Made by a program: the position numbers and the translations under genes
Origin: Polytrichum commune
Lineage: Eukaryota > Streptophyta > Polytrichopsida > Polytrichales > Polytrichaceae
DNA: 64,000 nt
Assembly: GCA_950295325.1 (NCBI GenBank)
Contig: OX485808.1
Span: 376,501 to 440,500 of the forward strand
Reading direction: 5' to 3'
Shown: piece by piece, positions 35,972-46,520 of the stretch
Position numbering within the stretch: position 1 is the stretch's first letter
Layout of the letters: each line of letters begins with the position of its first letter
Notes under the pieces: model-generated
What the model saw: the letters and a program-made list of their open reading frames with translations, nothing else
What the model was told of the DNA's origin: nothing
Databases searched by the model: none

Positions 35972-37814
35972 TCACGAGTGTAAAGCAACCCTAACTTGGT
36001 CAAAATGGTGACTTCCATTAAATTGGATCTACTCCCAACACCAAACAATTGTGGAAAACTTTGCCACCCAATGGGACGGGGTTGTACGTCTCTTTGACAC
36101 CTTCAACTTGAAGATGTGCATTCGTGGGAAGAGCGACATAGAGTGTATGTTCCTTAAGCTTAAGCCTTAAGATTTGAGAGGTCTATGAAGAGTTTGAATA
36201 AAAAAGTGACAAAATGTTAGGTAAAGGTGTATAAACTTACATTTCGAGACATTCAATAGAAGATGCTAAGAAATGAACCTGCTCATTGGTTGGTGGAAAG
36301 GTGAGAGGCTTGTGGCGAACACTATTTTACTAAAGAGGTTACCCATGTATGAATGTCCTAGATTTTCATTTGTATTTGAACATGTGTGTTGTATATTACA
36401 TGATACCACTAGCATCATATGAGTCCTAGACAATTGCCCTCCATTGGCGGAAGGAATGAAATGAAGTGAATTCAAAATAATTTTAGAGTTCACGAAGTCA
36501 AAAGGCTAGTATACAAATTTGCAGATTTTCTAATGACATGGGACAATTTATCAGCGATGCAGGACAATTGTCCTTGACTCGTATGCTTGTAGTGTATTGA
36601 CCACTCTAGCAAAGGTGTTTATGATATGGGCTTCTACATCTTACATAAAGAGTTTGCTCAAAATATCGTAGCTCTCTAGTAGCTTGGGCACCTTTCTGCA
36701 TAATAATAAATTGAAGTGCAAAAGTAAGTTAGGCAGCCCAAAACAATATATTTTGAAATTGGGTAAACTATAATAATAATTTAAAATACGTTAGACATTC
36801 ATCCAAGTCATTTCCATAATTCATGGATGGTTTTCCTAATTTCATCTTTGGCGGCTATGATTAACCTAAAAACTTTCCTTACCCTAAAGTTTGAGTGAGA
36901 TTGATGGCGGGTGAAGATGATGTTGAAGTTATTTGATGCTACTTTGTTGGATTCCAATGAATGTCACTTGCATTGTTGTGATTCTAGACACTCTTTGAAC
37001 GTGTTTTTTTATATATATATTTGAACACTCAATGATTTTATTTTATTTTATTTTATTTTATTGTTGGTCCATGCTGCTAGAGAGCTACGGGACCTATTTT
37101 GAGTTCACAGTTGGGTTGGACTCACCGTAAAGGGCTATCTATTTTGACAATACATAATTATATCCTCCTCATATTATGCCATGTGTCAATCCTACATTAG
37201 ATGAGACCTCTTGTGTCCCAAGTGGAAACTGCATTCTAGACACTAGTAAAGATGAAATTAAGCAGCCTCTATAGTCACTATATTCGTTAATCTGAGACTT
37301 TCTCTTGTCTCAAATTAATATATGGACCACAACAACATGGTCTAATGTTTGGGTCGTCCTACCTAAACCATCTTGATATGAGTTCTTAATTGGGTTCTTG
37401 ATATGAACACCTGCTTCAAAGTATTTGCATCTTACAACCTTCTCCAATATATGTGTGATTTTATCCATGTTCTTATATTTGTAACCGTCTCAAAATGCCG
37501 AAAAAATCCCAACTTAACGAATATAGTGACAGTGTATAAGACCATTGGAAACATGATCCCTAACTATTGAACTTATTCATTAATCAACCCTAAATCACGT
37601 CTCTTCGAGTCGGACGGATAAATACACAAAAACGCAAATTGACCTATATCCTCTGATAAGTTAAACAAATGACCTCCACATGGACCAATTATGAACGATT
37701 GTCTATGGAAATCAACTAACTTTCCTTCTTATGCCTTTAAGTGTACAAAGTGTTGCATAAGTTCTAAGACCAAGGGCATGACACCTTGCATAGAAGAAGA
37801 AGGAACATATAACC
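35972..37814. other. Intergenic, nothing recognised
   Basis: AT-rich. Contains a (TTTTA)n microsatellite at 37034-37062 and a short (AT)n at about 37010-37020. No gene, RNA or element ends supported. Confidence 0.55.
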
Positions 37815-38344
37815 TCAATGTTGCCACTAATGTAAGTTATGGTGTTGCTTCATCTTCAAGTGGGTCTTAAACTTTTGATGTGATCCCGAAATTACAATCA
37901 TTCAAGGAACCTTAAAGAATGATGTTTCGTTTCAAAGGTGCTAGAATAGCTTCAGCATGCACAACAAGACAACGGAGACAACGAGTTATCATATATGAGA
38001 GCACCTCTCCTTCATCCAAGATAAAAGCCATGAAACAACATGCAAACACCAAGGTTACTTTCATAAAGGTTATATGACACCAGAATTAGCTTTAAAACTC
38101 CCAGATTAATCTACTCAACATAATTTAAGATGAATTGGCAACAAACCTACATGGGGATCAAGTTTTAATGTTGGATGGATGAGAGCTATTCTCACATACA
38201 ATATAACTCCCTCTCTCCCAACACAACTCACACTCGTATCACTAAAGGCACAACTCCAAGTTTCCGATACGGTCGATTGAAGTAGTTTAAAGGTGCATTT
38301 TGTTTACCCAAATACCCTATGATTGGGTGAACCAAATTTGCGGC
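37815..38344 (+). repeat. 5S-associated dispersed repeat, body of copy B, with internal extra sequence
   Basis: It starts like copies C and D ('gttgccactaatgtaagtta', then 'tggtgttgcttcatc'), continues through 'catgcacaacaagacaacg', and after extra sequence reaches 'acccaaataccctatgattg'. It then enters the 5S-like domain at 38345. The extra 300-odd bases between blocks suggest an insertion in this copy. Confidence 0.5.
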
Positions 38345-38425
38345 GAGGTCAACATCATAGAACTACTCTCACCTTAAGACAACTTGATCTCGAAGTTCAC
38401 ATGGAATTTGTGTGAAGGCCTTGGA
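38345..38425 (-). repeat. 5S rRNA-like domain within a dispersed repeat (copy B)
   Basis: Read against the reverse complement of plant 5S rRNA, the block matches at 'gaggtcaacatcatag.act', 'actctcacc', 'ctcgaagttc' and 'atgg.at'. It is diverged. It shares the derived tail 'aaggcc(t)ttgg' with 56573-56665, so both come from the same modified source and not independently from 5S genes. Not a functional 5S gene. Confidence 0.68.
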
Positions 38426-38429
38426 ATAC

Positions 38430-39076
38430 TTTAAGAAATTAACTTGGAGAAACTTTAACGAAATCTACGTTTTAGAATTGACAATAGCTTCAACACAAAA
38501 TTCAAAACTTGACATATGCCACTACTTCTATCATAATCCAAATGTCCAGTCCCCCCAACCCTTAGCGTGCGCACGGTTGTTTTCAACATTTAAGCATCAA
38601 TTTGTTGAAATTGGTATTAATTTGTTTTAACTCAACATTTCCATATGTTGTTTTGCATGTTCACAAGTTAATGAATAAACAAATAGACATGTTGGCTTCC
38701 TTGGGATCATGAATGTGGAGTTTTTTGTTGTTGCATGTGGGATATTATCATGTGTCGGTGGTGGACTTGATTGCTCACAACTTATATAACAACTCGCTCT
38801 TGTGTGAAAACCAAGTCTTTGTTTATTCTCCGATAATGTTTCACCCAAGAGTTCATTAAATATATAAAAGAAGGTTGGACCTAGACATGATGTCATGGTA
38901 CCTTTGTTAAATTCATGCTGCCCTTGCAATTCAAATTGTCCACAAACGATCTATGAGCCCTTCATTTGAATACCACCATGAACAAACTCTCCTTTTAGAT
39001 TTGGCCTCCACGTCAACGCATGCATTAAACCTACATACGCCCATGACAACTGCACATTTCACACCTATTATGGTGG
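38430..39076. other. Intergenic, nothing recognised
   Basis: No supported gene or element. The 72-codon (+, 38412-38630) and 100-codon (-, 38627-38929) frames have no recognisable similarity. Confidence 0.55.
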
Positions 39077-39345
39077 CTCACTGCAATATTGACATACCAC
39101 GGTGATTTTGGTCAACGTACCTTTTCTCAATCCATGCCATTTTTTAAGCCCACGATATCACGTGTTCAAAACCTAAAAATATAGAATCAAAATTCCTCAC
39201 AGAACATGAATTATCATGGGTTGCAGAATATAATGTCAATATTATACCAAAACGTGGGAACCATTCAATAATCTTTACGTTTATAAAGCACCCGAATTCT
39301 CAACCCACGCATAAAATAATAATAATAGTAGGCCACGGTATTTAT
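39077..39345 (+). repeat. SINE-like dispersed repeat, copy 2
   Basis: Aligned with 17975-18270 from 'ctcactgcaatattgacata' through 'gatatcacgtgttcaaaacc' to 'ccacggtattta'. The GTTCAAAACC string occupies the B-box-like position. Diverged. Confidence 0.5.
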
Positions 39346-40180
39346 CGGTGTGAATGACGGGAGTACGCCCTCAACTTGAAAGCCCATGCAAAGGCGAACA
39401 AACATCGTTTTTCGTGTCGGAATCCAAGTGGTGTTTCTTTACTCGTTTTTTTCCTTTCTCGCTTGTTTATGGTTTCGAGGATCGTTGGAAAGTGGATGGA
39501 TGGGGCCGTGGATGGATGAAAAAGAGGACGTGGGATGTTCCCGACAAATGGATGAAGAGCAAGTTATGGTTGTGGATGAATCAAGGGGATCGGAGAAGGG
39601 AAAGTGGGGCCGAATCTCTCTTTTTCTTTCTTTCTTTCTTCCTCAAGAGCAGGGGAAGCTTAGGGGCCGACTTTTCATGTGACAATGATGATGAATCCCC
39701 ACAGCTTTCGGATGTGGATAACGTGGATGGATGAATGGATGAACTCTCGGTAAAAGGAGGGATGGATGAACGGAAAGGCCATGGCTGATCCGGATGTGTG
39801 TCCGGGGAAATTTTTGGGGGCGTAATCGGTCAAAACCCTAGTGTTTCCAAGTCCAACTGGTTGCGTGCTATGATTTTTCCGGGTCTTCTTTTTATGAGCT
39901 CGAGGTATATTCCATAGATTCCCCTAAACTTCCGGGTAGTTCATCTTGAAGTCTTGAACTCCAAGACGTTGTTTTCTCAAACTCGACCATTTCATTTGTA
40001 ACTCGCGGTCGGTTCTCCCCGTTCATTGATTCGGACACTACGGTTTGGGAACCTTTGGCATGTGGGGCGTGGTTATTAATGTAAATGCTACAACTATCGC
40101 CCCCACCCGAAACCCTAAAATATCGCTCAGCAAGAAGATATCGAGTTTGAGAATGTCCACCATCTTAAAACATTTGGCTC
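39346..40180. promoter_or_regulatory. CpG-retaining island with telobox-like motifs
   Basis: Composition changes sharply here, with frequent CpG, GGAT/GATG-rich runs (39490-39760) and two telobox-type strings: AAAACCCTAG at about 39832 and GAAACCCTAA at about 40110. Telobox motifs are common in plant promoters of growth-related genes. The 126-codon frame at 39354-39734 (+) is dominated by GATG repeats and is probably not a gene. A promoter or unmethylated gene-proximal segment is possible; no coding exon is recognised. Confidence 0.3.
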
Positions 40181-41574
40181 ATGTGATGATTCTTGACCAT
40201 CTGTTTTACACAAAAAATTGAACCCCTATAAGTTTTGCATACAAATTTCGTATTCATTTCATTTCAAATAAAGCCTATTGTGATGCATTAGAGTCTTTCT
40301 TGATATTACTAACAAGGAAAACAAATTATCATTCTCATAATGTTAGCTACCACTCGGTATATAGAGTAATGGTTTTTGCATTGTCTATGTTGAGGTGTTT
40401 ATCTAAACTCAATCATTGTGGATGAAACGATTCCACTAAACTTAAACACAAGCCTCCTATACATGAAGGGTCGATCCATTCCAATTAGATCTCACTAAAC
40501 TAATTTGAGTTCTTTGAGAACATTTGTGGAATCGTCAGTTTCCAAATATAGACCAAAAATTTTATGAATGTAAAATATGTTACTGCATTTTTATCTTTCC
40601 GACATGCGAGTTTACCTACAATGGATAAGTTTACCTTTGTAGGGTAGATTGACTACTTGACTACATGGATTTGAACTTCTAAAGGGTTGTTGCCGCTTGG
40701 GTTGGGCTAGATGTCATGCTCATTTGGTTGGGCTCCTATTACAAATTTTACTAAGTTAAAGAGAGTAAAACCATGCACCCCGCCCCTCACCCCTATTTTG
40801 TAGTAAAAAACTTTCCTCGTTGGGTCATCCTACAATTAATTTGAGGTATTTAATTCTAACTCCGGAGAGTGAGTCAAATGATACAATTAATAACTTCTCA
40901 CTTGGTGACGGTCGACTCAAAGAACAACACATCTAATCCTAGCCTCTTTTTGTTGGCGGGCATGTCATAAGTTGGCTCATCATTTTATAGATTAGCCTTC
41001 AAAATTGGTGATGGAAAATTCAAGAAAATTTATGTGAGCCTCAAATGGACATAAATTGGAAAATGATCTCAATTCTTGAATATAACACTAGGAGTGCCGT
41101 ATATTGCTAACCTTCTAAGAAAAGTGTCCATTTTTAAGACCTAGTTTGATTGGATTTTCACACATGATAATAACATGACCCAAAAAAAAATGGTGGAAGG
41201 TTTTTGTGCCAAAAGTGATGACCACGGTATGAGCATAATAGGTGACCATTCTAGGATTATCATATAAACCTACATCTGAGAAATGTGAGCCCCCTTTATA
41301 AGTACCGTGGTTACATAACCACTTTAGGTTAAGTTTAATAACACCACGATTAATATATAAAAATATAAATGGCAGTGTTGGATGATCTTGTCCGCACGTT
41401 TCTTCACATATCGACGACACCAATTGTACTCGTCCCTTGAGCTTCCGGTTGTTCCTTGACAAAGTTCCGGACCAATTCAACCATCAAGACAAAGAAGTCG
41501 GGGTTAAGTGTGAAGGAGCGAAACCATCGTAGTTAACTTAAAGTAGATGTGTGTTAATTTCATGTGTTTTATGC
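40181..41574. other. Intergenic, nothing recognised
   Basis: No supported gene. The 121-codon minus-strand frame at 41115-41480 has no recognisable similarity and no supporting context. Confidence 0.5.
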
Positions 41575-41770
41575 GCACGCACAATTAGTGTGGAATGATT
41601 AGCAAATCCAAATCATGCCCATAGCCATCTGCCTCGTAATTCGTGGAGCTCGTATAATTATGTTATTCATTATCAATGTTGAAGAATCTCATGCTCACTA
41701 TGCGGTCACATAGGTCCCCGTAATCGTGTTGACTATGGAGCTTAGTTAATACACGTGGTTAGTTTCATGT
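41575..41770 (+). repeat. Dispersed repeat R1, partial copy
   Basis: It shares 'aattagt.tg.gatg.ttag', 'tcgtggagctcgta', 'tgctcactatg.ggtcacata' and 'cgtgttgactatggagctta' with the R1 copies at 15999 and 46128. It lacks the 3' part. Confidence 0.55.
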
Positions 41771-41991
41771 ATGAAATCAACAATTTTTTAATTAAAAAAA
41801 CATAGGAAAGAGTACCAAGAAATGCACATATGACAATAACGAGCTTAAGTGAGCAACCCAAGAAGGAATTCTTGGTATCTTACTAGAACCTGGTATTCTT
41901 TAAAGTATGCAAATCTAGCAAATCAAGGCGGTTGATCACTACATCTTGATTTACATCATGATTTGAAAACTTACGATGACCCTAAAAGTGC

Positions 41992-42144
41992 CATCAAGAC
42001 ATTACTCAACTGATGAGTTGTGTTCACCCACCCTGACTCCAAATTTGGTATGCAGCAGGTGGGATTTCGCCATCCTGAGTCTTTATTCTCGGCTTTGCTA
42101 TTGGACCCATGAACACAACTCATCAGTTGAGTAATGTTGTGATG
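41992..42144. repeat. Foldback with 35-bp inverted arms (MITE-like hairpin)
   Basis: 41992-42026 and 42110-42144 are inverted copies. The inner 28 bp (ACATTACTCAACTGATGAGT then TGTGTTCA) match perfectly. The next seven are imperfect. The loop is 83 bp. No flanking duplication is evident. As RNA it would make one long stem, so a miRNA-like precursor or a very small MITE are both possible. Confidence 0.8.
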
Positions 42145-42399
42145 TCTTGGGCTCACATCATAATGTTCGAAAAAAGGAAAACAACAACCTCTTCCATGTA
42201 GAAGTTTGGCCCCACTAGGCTTTACTTTGTTGCATATTTACCTCTAGGTAAAAATTACCCGCATGATCCTTACATTTTTACGACGAAACAAACCCTTCAT
42301 ATGTAGAGCTATCATCACTACTTGGCCCACATATACAGAGCTATAAGGCAACATAGATGATCTATCAAGCTACTTAGGCAACGATATTAGCCTTCCACT

Positions 42400-43060
42400 C
42401 GGTCATTGTGGCACCCCCTTGTGCACGAGCAAATTGGACGGAATAGCCATCCATCCATCCATCCATCCATTCATCCGTCACACGAGCACTTTGCCCAAGA
42501 CGGATTCCTTTTCATCTGCTCCCAAATATCATTAGTTGTTGCTCGGGCTCTCCTAGTGCATGTAGAGTGGGATACTCCGGGAAATTGGGGGTGGGGGCGG
42601 GGGCGGGGGCGGGTCGAGTGTTGCTTTTTCAAGGGCGTCAATTACAAGCTTGCTTGCCACCGTAGTACACATGTGTAGATTATATTCACTCGGGAAGCGG
42701 CACTTGAACATGAAAGGCCGGAATCTAACTTAGTAGGAAAGCCGTTTTGGCAAGTGGTAATAAGAAGTTCGTAACTCGACCTACTTTTTAAAAGGCCGGG
42801 CCAATCAATTTTCCATTGCAAGGATAATATAGAGCAATGGTAGATTCCACCCTAGTGCTTATTTTAACACGACGGCCTCACCGCATTCCTTGAACGTTTT
42901 GAATGGACGAGTGCACCGTCGACCGTCACTTTGGACACCTTTTGCAACTTCGGGGCCTTTAAAAAAAGATTGATAAGGGGCAAGGGCGGAACGAGACTTG
43001 GGCAAGTTAACAGAGCGACCTTGTTTGTAAAGTATGTCGAAGAAATTCATCCATTCCGGA
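42400..43060. other. CpG-containing segment with simple repeats and a G-quadruplex-prone tract
   Basis: Holds (CATC)n at 42449-42475 and a G-tract cluster at 42587-42613 (five G-runs of three to five separated by single T or C). It also has a 63-codon minus-strand frame (42859-43050) with no known match. CpG is more frequent than in the neighbouring DNA. No gene recognised. Confidence 0.5.
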
Positions 43061-43615
43061 GGTGAAAATATAGTGAATTACACTATGAACTTAGTCATAT
43101 CAACCTAGGTTTAATGTTGAACCTTCTCTTGTATCCCAAAATCCTAGGGAACGGATGTGCTCACTTTAAATCCCACTCCTTGTTGTCACGATTCCCTCCC
43201 ATATATCATGGGTTTTTGTGACATGAAAATAAATCGCACGCTCGCATGCATCACATTCTCATTAATGCAAGGTTGACTTTGTGTTATTCTGTAATATCAC
43301 ATGCTACATTGATTCTCTTTTGTCACGCATCCATGTTGACACTACAAAACTCCTTAATTTCACATGCACTTTGGTTGTCGCAAATGTGATGTTACGAAGT
43401 TAAGAGTATATATCAAAATATGTAAATGTACAATTTTAGATTGTTTGACTATGTAAATAGATAGAGACCCCAAATAAGTCTAGGGAGTCGAATTGGAATG
43501 GATCAACCCTCAATCTTGTAGGGCACTTTATTTTTACTCAAACCCCTTCATCCATGTTGGATAGATTTACACAAATGCCACAAATCCCGAGCTATCATGC
43601 CTTGAATGATACTAA

Positions 43616-44021
43616 GGGCCAGTTCGCACGGGGTCCCAGGTCCAAAGCCCTACGTCCCAATTCACTCGAGGTCAATCCATGCAATCTTAGCCATTAAGAG
43701 CATGGAAGTTGGGACTTACCACTTCGCACCCATTTACCAAAGTCCTAAGTCTCAAGTATGACATGGATGCCTCCATGGCAACAATGTTTTGAAAGTAAGG
43801 CTCGGGACTTGTGTTGAGAGTTGGGCTGAGCAAAAAGCTAGACCCAACTTGCAACACAAGTCCCGATATTTTTTGGTGTACAATAACTAGGATGTGACAT
43901 AACCATGATGTAACATACCCATGCTTCAATGGGCTCTTGAATGCTCAAAACTTGGGAAATTGCCTCCATATTGGGACTCAATTGACGTGAGTGGGACTTG
44001 GGACCCCATGTGAACAAACCC
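43616..44021. mobile_element. PIF/Harbinger (Tourist-type) MITE with TAA TSD, copy of a second family
   Basis: 406 bp. Left end GGGCCAGTTCGCACGGGGTC; the right end reads back as GGGTTTGTTCACATGGGGTC, with the match continuing through CCA. TAA flanks both sides (43613-43615 and 44022-44024). Internal halves are partly palindromic ('acttg.gttg.gac', 'caacacaagtcc'). Different sequence from the 25507-25868 element but same superfamily signature. No coding capacity. Confidence 0.85.
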
Positions 44022-44024
44022 TAA

Positions 44025-46127
44025 TACTAAGACTACACCGTTCCCGGAATTTAGTGTCACGTGTACTATTTTGCAAAGGGCCTAAACTGGATGCCTAGAG
44101 GTCTCAATGTGTCACGTCCATTAATTGTCAATATGATACTATTTGTTGACATAAGTGACAAGTGAGAGTCTATTTACATGATGACATGTAGCGTAGCATA
44201 TTGGGATACTTGAGATGATAGTTGTACGTTTTGGTATGTAAGGGGAAGATATTATTCACCCTACTAATAACAAGTGTCGTGTGTTTGCATTTTAGTATGC
44301 AAGAGAAAGATCTTCTTGAACATACTACTACCAAGTGTTATTTGTGTAAACTTTCGTCAACTTGTAGACCGATGTGTAACATCGGCATACACCTCATAAA
44401 CTGTTGAACATATTCATGCCAATATATCAGTTTGTGCACTTGAACCATAAGTTGTTGATCATTAGTGTAACCTAACATACACCTCAAAATAGGGTAAGTG
44501 ACACTATTACGCATGTGACACAAAGTACCATAAATGGTGTACTACAACTACTACTACTACCACTAATAACAATATGGAAATTAGCACGAATGGAACGGCA
44601 ATTATTTATAAAGAAATCATTTCCATTGTCAAACCAAGTCCGAGTTGAAAGTCCACAAGTGAAGGGGTCTTGAAAGGATTACTTGGACCTGAAATTTGTC
44701 TTGAGTTTTGGACCCTAATGTAAGTCCATCTTTAGCTTAGGCAAAAATCACCTCCGTAGGTATACATAATAACGCTAAATGTTACATAACGGATGTGTTT
44801 AGTCAAACTTACAAGTGGTGGGGAACTTCTTTTAGTTCCCACTTGTTCATTCAAGTCCACTTACACTTGAGCTCACAACTTGAGAGCTTGAGCTTGAGCT
44901 TACAACTTTTTTTATAAGGCTTACAAATCTCTTGTGGCACCTTGATGGATCCAATTTGAAACCTCTATGACAAGCCTTTTATAAAAAAAAATTCATAATA
45001 ATCAATCAGTCAAACTCATGAGCTATCCCGTGAGCATCTCTCAAGAATGTCAAGAGATTGTAAATATTGCACTTCTTGTCGATAGGGGTCCCATGCCCAT
45101 GGGCTTTGAAGGGATTCTTTGGCTTGTCGTGAATGTTCCTTTTTTGTTGCGTACAATATCCCACTTGATATCTCACTTTGAGCATCACCACTTTGTAGTT
45201 CCTCAAAGTATCGAGAGCTTGAATGATAGTCAAGCTCATAATGGCTTGTTTAATCCAAGTATCAGACGTTGGAACGTGCAATTTTGAGCTCTTGACTCAC
45301 CTTTTAGAGTGAATGGGACCAAAATATTCAGAAGTTGTCAAGTTGAGGGTTTCGTGACACTTCGTAGGCTCTAAAAAGAATCAAAATCTAAGTTTGGATT
45401 TTGTATTTAAACCATACAAATCAAAGATCAAAATGCCATTGCTGCAATGGTATGTTTGATTGGAAGATTATGACATTTTGTTGTTGAAGATCGAAGGCTT
45501 GGGGTTCGTGGCATCTACATGAACTCATCCATCATGAATGAAGGGGTTGTAGTAAGAACAAGTTTCCTAAAGAATCGAAGATCGATTCAATCCGATCCCA
45601 ACCCTCCTAAACTAACTCAAGGTCTTTGACCTCATTTCTAAAGTCAAATCGTCTCAAAGTAGTCAAATACGGGCTATAAATTGGTGCACTACGAAAACAC
45701 CACAAATCCCCTCCTAGCCAAAATTGAGGTGTTGCTTTAAACAACCTTAAATACACCTGTAGATGTAATAGTTGACTTTTGGATATGATGCTAACAGTAA
45801 CAAGTAAAGTATAGAACCTTTGCCTAGAAGTGAAGTTCATATACTTAAATTATGGCATATGTTTCTACTTGGTGGCAATGACACTCAGATCATAAATGGC
45901 CAAATATAGCCCACTAGGTTCAATAGTTTGGGTGCCAAATATACATAGCTAGCAATGCGATCAATTCTAAGTATAGAAGTCTTCGAAGGTTCGATTCGAA
46001 TATGAGGAATAATTTGAGTACATCTCCAAGAAATATCTTTTTCAAACCATGCAATATGGCATTATAGTATTGTTAATGAGCCCATCCCAAACTACTACTA
46101 ATATCTAGTGTACTATGTTCGGAATAA
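44025..46127. other. Intergenic, nothing recognised
   Basis: The overlapping opposite-strand frames at 45006-45287 (91 codons minus, 89 codons plus) are unusual in being open on both strands. I recognise neither, and I call no gene. Confidence 0.5.
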
Positions 46128-46520
46128 GGTAGATGGGCTTCAAAATGGTTACCGCTTTTCCGAGTAGCTCACTCCTCCTAGGATATGAAACAAGTAATTC
46201 GATGAGTATGAGATGGCTCACAAATCCCAAATCAAAGTTGTAGCAATTTCCTCATAGTTTTTGGAGCTAATACGAACGTTTTGTTCATTGTCATGGTGAA
46301 GAAGATTCTAGTGCTCATCAAATGGTCATATAAGTCCCCTCGATCACGTTGACTATTAAATTCAGAATGGTTGTCATATTCTGAGCACGTAGTCCAACCT
46401 ATGTTACACATATGTCTTTTTTTTTGGAGGCACACCTTATCACATACCACTCAAACATAGGTGGCCGATTGAGATAAGTAACCAAACCAGGTACGTCTAC
46501 CTTGTTAACATGTAATATAT
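46128..46520 (+). repeat. Dispersed repeat R1, copy 2 (most complete)
   Basis: Full-length relative of 15999-16400, from 'aggtagatgggc' to 'taagtaaccaaaccaggtac'. No coding frame, no clear terminal repeats. Confidence 0.72.

Noticed and set aside
39354-39734. 126-codon frame (+) in a CpG-rich island
   Set aside because: Composition is driven by GATG/GGAT repeats. An overlapping 98-codon frame in another phase is equally open. No recognisable domain.
41992-42144. Hammerhead ribozyme, because CTGATGAG occurs in the foldback arms
   Set aside because: A CGAAA-like string exists on the minus strand, but stem II would consist mostly of wobble pairs. No proper cleavage-site context is visible.
43351-43420. 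CACTA transposon end ('cactacaaaactcc')
   Set aside because: Only one end-like string was seen, with no matching right terminus, duplication or transposase.
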